Assembly: GCA_023381645.1 (NCBI GenBank)
Contig: JAMCRJ010000057.1
Location: 1 to 13,377, forward strand
DNA: 13,377 nt
Direction: 5' to 3'
Origin: Gammaproteobacteria bacterium
GTDB taxonomy: Bacteria > Pseudomonadota > Gammaproteobacteria > Acidithiobacillales > Acidithiobacillaceae
Made by a program: the position numbers and the translations under genes. Shown here in pieces: positions 1 to 7,800 of this stretch. Below the pieces are notes generated by a model. That model searched no databases and was not told where the DNA came from. It worked only from the letters and a program-made list of their open reading frames with translations. Position 1 is the stretch's first letter, and every line of letters starts with the position of its first letter.

Positions 1-36
1 GAGAAGTGTCCGGCCTCCGAAAGTAAGGGTCTGTCC

Positions 37-1284
37 ATGATCAGAATCCCCGATGTGATGAGATGGTCACTGCGACAGCGGTTTTTTCGCTTCGTGGCCA
101 AGGCGCGTGTGGTATTGAATCTGGATGCCTGGTTTCCACAGATTCCGATGGCGCTGGCCGTTGGGCTGTTGGGGGGGGTGGCGATCCTGAATGTGTTGCC
201 GCGCCTGACCCGGATCTTTCCGGAGCTGGCAGGCCTTGCCCCCTCCGCCAGCCTGACCCAGGCCCCGCTCTTGTCGGCACTGGGCACTGTACCCGAGGCG
301 ATTGTCGGTATCGTCCTGTTGCTGATGGCCATCGGGTTGTTGTTCCGCTCCCGCTTCTCCTGGGCCATTACTCTGATACTGGCGGCCGCGATGCTCGCCA
401 TGTTGCTGCACCATTACGGTTTTGTGTGGAGTGGCGTCGTTGCCTACAATGCGGCGATCCTGGTGGCACTGCTGGTGTTCCGGCGCCATTTTGCGCATTC
501 GAGCGTGGCTGCGGGAACCCTGTTTGCGGCGATATCCATTTTGCTGCTGATGAGTTACGCGGTGCTGGGCAGTTACGTTCTGGGCGCGGGCTTTTCGCCG
601 CCCATCATGAATCTGGTGAATGCCCTGTATTTCTCCGTGGTTACCATGTCCACCGTCGGATATGGAGATATCGTGCCGAAAAGCGAAGACGCCCGGATTT
701 TTGTCATCTCCATCATCATCCTGGGCATCACCGTTTTCGCAACCTCTATTTCCGCGGTTGTGGTACCGTTGCTAAACGGCAGAATGCAGCGCCTGCTCAT
801 GGGAGAAAAGCGGCGCAGTCACCGTAATCACTATCTGATCATCGGGGATAACGCGCTGGCCCAGAATACCTACCGCGCGCTGCGCGCCAGGCATTTGTCG
901 GCACTGGTGCTGGTGCCCGTGCACCCGGAGCGACTCTGGATGGCCACGGAAGATCTCATGATCGGTGATGCAACGGACCTGGATGTATTGCGTAGGGCGG
1001 GAGCCCAGTATGCCCTGGGAGTGCTCGCATTGCGGGCGAATGACAGTGACAATGCCTTTATCATTCTCGCGGCGAAAGAGTTGGGTGTTCCCGGGAAAAC
1101 CGTGGCGGTGGTTCAGAACGCCAAGCATCTGGAACGTCTGCGACAGATCGGGGTCGATCTCATCATCTCTCCGGAAGTGTTGGGCGGGGAACTGCTGGCG
1201 CTGGCCCTGAGCGGTGAGAATCTGGCAGGAGACGCCATTATCCGTAAATTGTTTACCGCGAAGGCGGAAGGAGCTGAGATTTGA
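37..1284 (+). CDS. kch: Kch-type potassium channel with cytoplasmic RCK/TrkA-N domain
   Basis: Inner-membrane K+ channel subunit of 415 aa, close to the 417 aa of E. coli Kch and alignable with it through most of its length from memory. Hydrophobic segments lie near residues 37-57, 82-102, 107-125, 132-148, 156-180 and 218-246. The pore loop carries the K+ filter TVGYGD at 206-211, preceded by TMS as in Kch. After the last helix (FATS, 234-237) comes a cytoplasmic RCK domain from about 264 to 405. It starts with the nucleotide-binding beta strand and loop YLIIGDNALA and contains DSDNAF, typical of TrkA-N folds. No obvious charged S4 helix is seen. The ATG at 37 has a weak GGGT/AAGG-like ribosome site; a second ATG at 58 is possible. 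Its stop overlaps the next gene by 4 bases, so the two are probably one transcript. The promoter lies outside the window. The physiological ligand is unknown. Confidence 0.9.
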   Translation: MIRIPDVMRWSLRQRFFRFVAKARVVLNLDAWFPQIPMALAVGLLGGVAILNVLPRLTRIFPELAGLAPSASLTQAPLLSALGTVPEAIVGIVLLLMAIGLLFRSRFSWAITLILAAAMLAMLLHHYGFVWSGVVAYNAAILVALLVFRRHFAHSSVAAGTLFAAISILLLMSYAVLGSYVLGAGFSPPIMNLVNALYFSVVTMSTVGYGDIVPKSEDARIFVISIIILGITVFATSISAVVVPLLNGRMQRLLMGEKRRSHRNHYLIIGDNALAQNTYRALRARHLSALVLVPVHPERLWMATEDLMIGDATDLDVLRRAGAQYALGVLALRANDSDNAFIILAAKELGVPGKTVAVVQNAKHLERLRQIGVDLIISPEVLGGELLALALSGENLAGDAIIRKLFTAKAEGAEI

Positions 1285-1589
1285 GTACTTTGATCGCCAT
1301 AAGCATTGCCATATTTGCCTTGATTGCACTGGGCGTTGCGGCGCTGTTTTTGCACGTGGTGGTATGGTTGCTGGCTGCCATACTCGGTCTGTTGATCTAT
1401 TTTGTCCCCAGCATCATCGCCGCCGCACGCCACCATGAGCATTTTCTATGGGTGCTGATATTGAACATCGTACTCGGCTGGTCGGGCATCGCCTGGGTCG
1501 CTCTGATTGTCTGGGCCATTCTCGGCGAACGGAGGGAGCCGCCCCTGCGCAGGCTGAGCGCCGACGCCTTTAACCCTCCTGCTCGCTGA
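1281..1589 (+). CDS. Imm_superinfect-like small membrane protein
   Basis: A 102-aa, very hydrophobic protein with two or three membrane segments (about 3-30, 32-46 and 55-83) and a basic, proline-containing tail. The core, YFVPSIIAAARHH followed by LNIVLGWSGIAWVALIVWA, resembles the superinfection immunity family (PF14373). That family is named after phage T4 Imm, which blocks DNA injection by a second phage; cellular homologues mostly have no known role. The start is TTG at 1281. It is chosen because AAGGAG (1268-1273) sits 7 bases upstream and because TTGA makes a 4-base stop/start overlap with kch, implying translational coupling. The 3' end overlaps the 3' end of rlpA by 20 bp on the opposite strand. 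Family assignment is from motif memory. An anti-phage role is not shown; partnering with the channel is equally possible. Confidence 0.72.
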   Translation: MSTLIAISIAIFALIALGVAALFLHVVVWLLAAILGLLIYFVPSIIAAARHHEHFLWVLILNIVLGWSGIAWVALIVWAILGERREPPLRRLSADAFNPPAR

Positions 1590-2655
1590 TCACAAAGGTA
1601 CCGAGGCGCAGGCGTCGCAGGCTGGCCGCGTAGTCCTCCGGGGCGGCGGTGGGGGCCATGGGACCGATCTTGATCTTATACAGCCCGCCCTCGGTCGTGG
1701 AGGGTACCGGCACCATCTGTGCGGTGCTTATGCCGAAATCCTGCAGCTTGCTGCGCTCACGGACCGCGGTCTGCAGATGCATGGGGCTTGCTGTTTCCAG
1801 ATAGATTTGCTCAGATCGCGGTGTCTGCCGCCACTGTCCCAAAGTATGGGCGGTGGCCTGCCTATGTGGTGGAAGGTGAGCGGGCGGGACCGTGCGGGCG
1901 GCGGCAGGCATGGCGCGAACCGGGCCGCTGGCAAACGTATCGTCCACAACCGCCGTCAGTCTGGCATTGGCATGGGCAGTGGAGGGAGCGGTATAGGCGG
2001 GTATCGGTATCGCCGCCGGCGCTTGCGGGACCGGTGCGGGTACCGTTTCGGGCACAGTGTGTTGGACCACGGGCAGTACCCTGGGCAACGGTGCGCCAGG
2101 TGCCGGACTGCTGGGAATCACCTGAATATGTACCGGTGTCGTGCCTCGGCTGAGCATGCCCAACCGGCTGGCGGCACCATAGGACATATCCATGATACGG
2201 CCGCTCACGAAGGGGCCGCGATCATTCACCAGGACGACGATGCTGCGCCCGTTCTTCAGGTTGGTGACGCGCACACATGAAGGTAGCGGCAATGTCCGGC
2301 TCGCGGCAGTCATTTGCCGGGCGTGGAAGGCGGTACCCATGGCGGTCACGTCGCTGGACGACTGCCGGTCATACCAGGAGGCGATGCCATTTTCAGAGAA
2401 ATCCGCGTCACCGCGTAGCGGATGGTACCAGCGACCGTTGATTTCGTAAGGCTGGTTGTAGGCGGCATTCAGATTGGGCGCGGTGGCAAAGCAGTCCTGT
2501 CCGGTGGAATATCCCGAGTTCGCCATGGCCGAACCGTAGCCATTGCGCGGCTGGCCCGCAACATGATCAGGCATGCTGGCACAACCCGCTAGTGCTGCTG
2601 CACCAAGGCCAAAAGCCCCCAGCCTCAAAAGCCGCAGATGGAATCGTACCCGCAT
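1570..2655 (-). CDS. rlpA: RlpA-family septal ring lipoprotein (DPBB plus SPOR-like domains)
   Basis: A 361-aa lipoprotein. The signal peptide ends in lipobox LAGC (Cys25). The start at 2655 is chosen because a longer frame to 2784 would bury this signal and because AGGGGGAG lies just upstream of this ATG. Residues about 88-182 form the double-psi beta-barrel: GIASWY, MTAA, TLPLPS, RVTNLKNGR, VNDRGPF and DMSYGAASRLG match RlpA. A Pro/Ala-rich linker (183-275) follows. A C-terminal SPOR-like domain (about 280-357, with LYKIKIGPM) should bind denuded septal peptidoglycan. RlpA of Pseudomonas is a lytic transglycosylase acting on peptide-free glycan. Here the position equal to its His131 is Ser119 (TAAS instead of TAAH), and the positions of Glu120 and Asp123 are Thr108 and His111. 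Asp145 (Asp157 equivalent) is kept. Enzyme activity is therefore doubtful. No strong promoter is seen in the 219 bases upstream. Confidence 0.9.
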   Translation of the reverse strand: MRVRFHLRLLRLGAFGLGAAALAGCASMPDHVAGQPRNGYGSAMANSGYSTGQDCFATAPNLNAAYNQPYEINGRWYHPLRGDADFSENGIASWYDRQSSSDVTAMGTAFHARQMTAASRTLPLPSCVRVTNLKNGRSIVVLVNDRGPFVSGRIMDMSYGAASRLGMLSRGTTPVHIQVIPSSPAPGAPLPRVLPVVQHTVPETVPAPVPQAPAAIPIPAYTAPSTAHANARLTAVVDDTFASGPVRAMPAAARTVPPAHLPPHRQATAHTLGQWRQTPRSEQIYLETASPMHLQTAVRERSKLQDFGISTAQMVPVPSTTEGGLYKIKIGPMAPTAAPEDYAASLRRLRLGTFVISEQEG

Positions 2656-2874
2656 GTCTCCCCCTGGTCGGAACCGTTCTGGACGTTTGCCGATGCGCGG
2701 TCTCCGTCTGGAAATACCCCTGCATTTTAGGCCATAGTATTTGAAAAGTTCAAGCAAGGCTAGGAGTTGGCTGTTTATCCTCAAGATGTAGGCTAGAAAT
2801 ACCAGTCAACGGGTCTGTACTGCCGGGGCTTCCACCGCTATGGGCCTTATCGGTTTTATGGTGGAGATTGCCGC

Positions 2875-3246
2875 TTATTGCGGGGAGCAGGTATATCCTG
2901 GCGGGCAGGCGGGTGGCTGCTGGTATTGCGGGGCCGTTGGCGTACACACATAGCCGGAGGGGCATGGTACGTTACCTTGTGGCGCGGCATAATAGCCGGG
3001 TTGTGGCGCCGGCTGCTGCTGGCTGTGTGAGAGGCCGTAACCGGCGAGTCCGCCCAGCCCGGCACCGATGGCGGCACCAGCCAGCGGCGAGCCGGTTTGA
3101 TTCCCGATGACCGCGCCAGCGACGGCGCCGAGCAGGGAACCGCCCGCCGTGTTGGCCGTGGTGCCGTTGGTGGCGTAGGGATTATTCGCGCAGCCCGCAA
3201 GCGTCAGGGGCAGTGCAGCAATCATTAACCAGCGTGCAGTGTTCAT
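2875..3246 (-). CDS. Glycine-zipper lipoprotein with doubled CPxGYxCxP motif
   Basis: A 123-aa predicted outer-membrane lipoprotein with lipobox LAGC (Cys19). Residues 35-73 form a glycine-zipper segment (SLLGAVAGAVIG, then GAAIGAGLGGLAGYG) as in the YMGG/OmpA-like Gly-zipper and SlyB-like lipoproteins, likely membrane associated. A Gln/Pro/Tyr-rich stretch follows. The tail contains the motif CPSGYVCTP (95-103) and again CPPGYTCSP (114-122), a short duplication with four cysteines that could form periplasmic disulfides. The ATG at 3255 is rejected because GAGGAG lies directly against it; the ATG at 3246 has that site 9 bases upstream. A CATAAT element at 3288-3293 on this strand could be a -10 box. 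The gene is divergent from the lipoprotein at 3493. Function unknown; an envelope-stress or structural role is a guess. Confidence 0.8.
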   Translation of the reverse strand: MNTARWLMIAALPLTLAGCANNPYATNGTTANTAGGSLLGAVAGAVIGNQTGSPLAGAAIGAGLGGLAGYGLSHSQQQPAPQPGYYAAPQGNVPCPSGYVCTPTAPQYQQPPACPPGYTCSPQ

Positions 3247-3432
3247 GGTGATCATCTCCTCATATCGTCTTGAGCCAGTTGCGCCTCATTATGATGCAAA
3301 ATTCCACAGATATGCCAGTGTGGTGAATGGGGTACACTCCCACGGCCCGGTCGATCGCGATGCCTGCTCCGGGAGCGGGCGCCGTCATGGTGAGTCCCTT
3401 CCCGAAGGAATCCCCTGCGCGGTCTTTTGCCG

Positions 3433-3438
3433 TATAAT
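3433..3438 (+). promoter_or_regulatory. Candidate -10 box for the lipoprotein gene at 3493
   Basis: A perfect TATAAT lies 54 bases upstream of the ATG at 3493. No good TTGACA-like -35 box is present at 16-18 bases spacing, so this is only a candidate sigma-70-type promoter. Confidence 0.35.
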
Positions 3439-3492
3439 GGAAAAGTCAGGTTCGCCCCGGACCAGCCTCATAATTTCGCTATGGAGAATGCT

Positions 3493-3879
3493 ATGACCTT
3501 ATCCTTACGCCTTGCAGTAGCTTCTTTGGTGCTGGCTCTTGGGTTGAGTGGCTGCACCGCCAGTTGGGCTCCGCAAGTCAACCCCGTACCGTACTATACT
3601 TATTACCCGGCATCTCTGAGCGTCGTCACGGCAGCGGCGGAGAGGGCACTGCCCCAGGCGGGGATGCGGTTTACCGGATCCAAACAGATCAGTCCCGAGA
3701 CCGTGGAAGTGCATGGCTACGATCCAGAGGGTAATGCCATCCTGATCACCCTGCAAACCAAGGGCGCTGCGGTGACAAAATTCTCGGCACGTATCGGTCT
3801 GTATGGGCACCTCCGTGAGGTGGAAGAGATCGAGCACTGGATGGGCCAGTATGTAGGGCAGGCCATTGCGCGGCCCTGA
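3493..3879 (+). CDS. DUF3568-like small lipoprotein
   Basis: A 128-aa predicted lipoprotein: basic N-terminus, hydrophobic stretch and lipobox LSGC (Cys21). The mature part starts with a Tyr-rich stretch (PYYTYYP), then an alpha/beta domain in which a helix (SVVTAAAERAL) is followed by strands ending in TKFSARIGLYG and a final helix. This order and the tail resemble DUF3568 (PF12092), a family of small proteobacterial lipoproteins of unknown function; the match is by overall shape, not by a diagnostic motif. The start at 3493 is preferred because GGAG sits 6 bases upstream and the signal peptide begins there; in-frame ATGs at 3427 and 3481 would add a non-signal extension. It converges on the amidotransferase gene with only 4 bases between stop codons. 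Confidence 0.75.
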   Translation: MTLSLRLAVASLVLALGLSGCTASWAPQVNPVPYYTYYPASLSVVTAAAERALPQAGMRFTGSKQISPETVEVHGYDPEGNAILITLQTKGAAVTKFSARIGLYGHLREVEEIEHWMGQYVGQAIARP

Positions 3880-3883
3880 ACGG

Positions 3884-4597
3884 TCAGCGCAACTGCTCCA
3901 ACCATGGGCGGTAGATGGCCGCAGCGCTGGCCAGCAATGCTTCACATCGGCGCTCCAGATGGTCGTGAATGGTCTGGCGGCTCTGTACGCCCGCACCGGT
4001 TCGTTGCAAGTCATCCGCCATGCTTTCGGTCCAGGCCTGCACCGTGGTGGGGGTGACTTCCGGGTGGCCTTGAAGCGCCAGGCAGTGCTTGCCGATGGCA
4101 AAGGCCTGCTGGGCGCAGAGGTCGCTGGAAAGCAGAGGCACTGCAGCGGATGGCAGGGAAAAGGTTTCGCCGTGCCAGTGAAAGAGCGTAAACGTGTCGG
4201 GAAGCTCTGTGAACCAGGTGCTGCCCATTGCTTCGGGGGTCTTGGTGACGGGCCACCAGCCGATCTCCGGGCCATCCGGATTAGGGCTTACCTCGCCGCC
4301 CATCGCTTGGGCAATCAGTTGCCCGCCGAGGCAGTGTCCCAGGACGGGGAGTTCTTCGACCACTGCCCGACGAATGATTCGTTGCTCGGTGAGCAGCCAC
4401 GGATACCGGTCCGTATCGTGGACGCTCATGGGTCCACCCATGATGATCAAGGCGCCATAGTCGGCCAGGTCATCGGGAACCGACACGCCCAGATCGAGGC
4501 GGTGTACGTCCGTTTGATGCCCCTCTGCCGCAAGAATATTGTGCAGGCTTCCCAGCCCTTCTTCCGGATGATGCTGTAAAACAAGAATCCTGGTCAT
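3884..4597 (-). CDS. Class I glutamine amidotransferase (GuaA GATase-like)
   Basis: A 237-aa stand-alone class I glutamine amidotransferase, cytoplasmic. It should hydrolyse glutamine, or a gamma-glutamyl or similar amide, through a Cys-His-Glu triad. Visible features are IIMGGPMSVHD (51-61, oxyanion region), the nucleophile elbow LGHCLGGQ with Cys89, HWHGETF near 140-146, and QGHPEVT with His178 and Glu180. This resembles the GATase half of GMP synthase and the YfeJ-type stand-alone proteins. No synthetase domain is attached, so the ammonia acceptor is unknown. The gene follows amtB1 on the same strand after 98 bases holding two stem-loops, so it may be a downstream, partly attenuated member of the glnK-amtB transcript. 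That would fit a nitrogen role, but this is inference from position. The start has an AGGG-like site about 9 bases upstream. Confidence 0.85.
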   Translation of the reverse strand: MTRILVLQHHPEEGLGSLHNILAAEGHQTDVHRLDLGVSVPDDLADYGALIIMGGPMSVHDTDRYPWLLTEQRIIRRAVVEELPVLGHCLGGQLIAQAMGGEVSPNPDGPEIGWWPVTKTPEAMGSTWFTELPDTFTLFHWHGETFSLPSAAVPLLSSDLCAQQAFAIGKHCLALQGHPEVTPTTVQAWTESMADDLQRTGAGVQSRQTIHDHLERRCEALLASAAAIYRPWLEQLR

Positions 4598-4621
4598 GAT
4601 GCAGACCCTTCAGTGATGCCG

Positions 4622-4640
4622 GTATGCCATGATGGCATAC
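4622..4640. repeat. Short near-perfect inverted repeat, overlaps next stem-loop
   Basis: GTATGCCAT and its complement flank a single G, giving 9-base arms; a realistic hairpin is GTATGCC/GGCATAC with a 5-base loop. Its right arm shares bases 4636-4640 with the larger stem-loop, so the two cannot form at once. Confidence 0.55.
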
Positions 4641-4669
4641 AACACGGCGGTTGCCCGCCGTGTTGTATG
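4636..4669 (-). terminator. 15-bp stem-loop after amtB1 (terminator or attenuator)
   Basis: A perfect 15-bp stem (arms 4636-4650 and 4655-4669) with a 4-base loop lies just downstream of the amtB1 stop and before the amidotransferase gene. The stem contains a GC-rich block next to the loop. Neither strand shows a T-run after it, so it is not a textbook intrinsic terminator. It may stabilise the amtB1 message, cause partial termination, or act with Rho. Confidence 0.5.
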
Positions 4670-4695
4670 ACCGTAGGGGTGTTGGGTGGTAGCGT

Positions 4696-6000
4696 TCAGT
4701 CACCAGCCACCGGCCGGCGTTCGCCGTCACCGAAGAAGGCGTAGGCTTCCTCGCCGTGCACCGCATCGTCGCCGATCAGCAGTTCTTCTTCCGACATGCG
4801 CAGAGGCACGACCAGGCTGATGAGCTTGAGCAGAACGTATGTCACTACGATATTCAGCACGATGATGAATGCCGCACCGACGAGTTGTAGCCAGACCTGA
4901 TGCCAGTTGCCCTCAATGGCGCCGCCCGGAGTGCTCAGGCTGAAGGCTGCACAACCCGCCTTGGTTGCCAGTAAACCGGTCATCACACCACCGAGGAGAC
5001 CCGCCACGGCATGGGTATGGAAGACCCCCAGGGTATCATCCACCTTACGGAACAGTGCGGTTTTGCCAAGCAGGTTCATGCTGAGCCAGGGGATGATGCC
5101 GGAACTGATGCCGATGGCAATCGCACCCCAGCCATCGACCACGCCCGCCGCCGGGGTGATAGCCACCAGCCCGGTGATCATACCCTGCACGGCACCAATG
5201 ACAGATGGCTTCTTGAAGTAGAAGATATCCATGATGGTCCAGACAATGACACTGACCGCCGTGGCGATATTGGTGTTCAGTACCGCCGCACCCGCATCGC
5301 GGCTGGCCGCGTAGGGATCACCACCGTTGAAACCGTTCCAGCCGAGCCAGAGGATACCGGCACCGACCAACATCAGCAGTACGTTGTTGGGCTGGAAGTT
5401 TTCGCGGTCACGCGCGAGGCGTGGTCCGATCACCGCGGCCGCCACAAAGCCCGCGACACCTGCGGAGAGATGAATGACATAACCACCGGAGTAATCAATG
5501 ACGCCGAGGCTGGAGAGGAAACCGCCACCCCACAAACTGAAGGCGCCAACGGTATAGGAGAAGGTGAGCCATAAGGGAACGAAAATCATCCATGCCTTGA
5601 AGCTCATCCGTCCCAATACGGCGCCGGCCATAATCACCAGAGTAATGGCGGCAAAGACAAACTGGAAATATACCATGGTGGACATGGGAAAGGCGGCGCT
5701 GGTGTTGGAGGCCGGAATCAGGGCCTGTTTGAGCTCATCCTGCATGCTGATGATGGGATGCGGCGTACCGACGAAAGGGAACCATTGATTGCCGAAGCCC
5801 ATGTTATAAGCCCAGAGGACCCATGCGATCAGTACTGCGGCAAAGGCGTAAAAGGCCATGAAAGCGGAGTTGACGGCCCACTTCTTCTTGACGATGCCCG
5901 CGTACAGGACGACGAGCCCAGGAACACTCTGCAAGCCAACGACAGTCGCTGCGGTAAGCTGCCACGCATTGTCGCCGGTATTAAGCCAAGCTACTGACAT
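4696..6000 (-). CDS. amtB: Ammonium transporter AmtB, copy 1 (glnK-linked)
   Basis: A 434-aa inner-membrane ammonium channel/transporter of the Amt/Mep/Rh family with about 11 membrane helices. The twin histidines are His177 (YVIHLSAG) and His330 (HTHAVAG). The phenylalanine gate positions are Phe116 and Phe224. The Ser219-equivalent of the external binding site is Asp228 (FNGGDPY rather than FNAGS). No cleavable signal peptide is obvious. The C-terminal tail has [20 protein letters not shown], the conserved region that contacts PII proteins, then an unusual short basic end. GGGAGGAA lies 7 bases before the ATG. glnK ends 54 bases upstream on the same strand, so GlnK should block this channel when ammonium is plentiful. 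It differs clearly from the second AmtB at 10675-11991, so the two are not a recent duplication. Confidence 0.96.
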   Translation of the reverse strand: MSVAWLNTGDNAWQLTAATVVGLQSVPGLVVLYAGIVKKKWAVNSAFMAFYAFAAVLIAWVLWAYNMGFGNQWFPFVGTPHPIISMQDELKQALIPASNTSAAFPMSTMVYFQFVFAAITLVIMAGAVLGRMSFKAWMIFVPLWLTFSYTVGAFSLWGGGFLSSLGVIDYSGGYVIHLSAGVAGFVAAAVIGPRLARDRENFQPNNVLLMLVGAGILWLGWNGFNGGDPYAASRDAGAAVLNTNIATAVSVIVWTIMDIFYFKKPSVIGAVQGMITGLVAITPAAGVVDGWGAIAIGISSGIIPWLSMNLLGKTALFRKVDDTLGVFHTHAVAGLLGGVMTGLLATKAGCAAFSLSTPGGAIEGNWHQVWLQLVGAAFIIVLNIVVTYVLLKLISLVVPLRMSEEELLIGDDAVHGEEAYAFFGDGERRPVAGD

Positions 6001-6054
6001 GAAGAAATTCCTCCCTATAAGGATTCGGAGCGGTTGTAAAATGGTTATAGGTGA

Positions 6055-7619
<1,565 letters not shown>

Positions 7620-7659
7620 GTTTGCTGCTCCCATTTGTGTGAAATTACAGGGAGCTTCT

Positions 7660-7675
7660 AGCAAACTTGGTGCCA
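7660..7675 (-). promoter_or_regulatory. Sigma-54 (RpoN) -24/-12 promoter of porin-glnK-amtB1
   Basis: On the minus strand TGGCAC, 5 bases, TTGCT gives an exact GG-N10-GC pattern and matches the RpoN consensus TGGCAC-N5-TTGCW at every conserved base. The -24 G is at 7673 and the -12 C at 7661, so the start of transcription should be near 7649, about 30 bases before the porin ATG. An AT-rich stretch (about 7676-7708) lies between this promoter and the enhancer sites and could help DNA looping. Confidence 0.88.
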
Positions 7676-7736
7676 ACTTATAACAGGCTATAACTTAATA
7701 TTTTTTGGAAAATGGCAAGGAAATGCCCGCGTTTGG

Positions 7737-7753
7737 TGCACCAGTTCAATGCG
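7737..7753. promoter_or_regulatory. NtrC-type enhancer site, proximal (weaker)
   Basis: Seventeen bases fitting TGCAC-N7-GTGCA: one half is perfect (TGCAC), the other is degenerate (ATGCG). The centre at 7745 is about -96 from the predicted sigma-54 start, a typical enhancer distance. It lies 20 bp, two helical turns, from the distal site, so dimers would sit on one face and could act together. Confidence 0.65.
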
Positions 7754-7756
7754 CCA

Positions 7757-7773
7757 CGCACTATTATGGTGCA
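7757..7773. promoter_or_regulatory. NtrC-type enhancer site, distal (strong)
   Basis: CGCAC-TATTATG-GTGCA matches the NtrC consensus TGCAC-N7-GTGCA at nine of the ten arm bases and has an AT-rich centre as in the glnA enhancer. Its centre at 7765 is about -116 from the predicted start. It lies between the end of spoVR and the porin promoter. Confidence 0.75.
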
Positions 7774-7800
7774 ACCTTTGGGGTTGTCGGCGTCGGATCT

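Noticed and set aside
780..800. Internal start in kch giving a separate RCK domain, as reported for E. coli Kch
   Set aside because: Met250 and Met255 are at the right place, but no convincing ribosome site precedes either codon.
2656..2874. Sigma-70 promoter for rlpA
   Set aside because: TTGACT and TACTAT elements occur on the minus strand but not at a usable spacing from each other.
7676..7708. IHF binding site between enhancer and sigma-54 promoter
   Set aside because: The stretch is AT-rich and may bend, but no sequence matches the IHF consensus without several mismatches.
7772..7786. CAACC/GGTTG hairpin after spoVR as a terminator
   Set aside because: Five-bp stem without T-run, overlapping the distal NtrC-type site by two bases; more likely chance.
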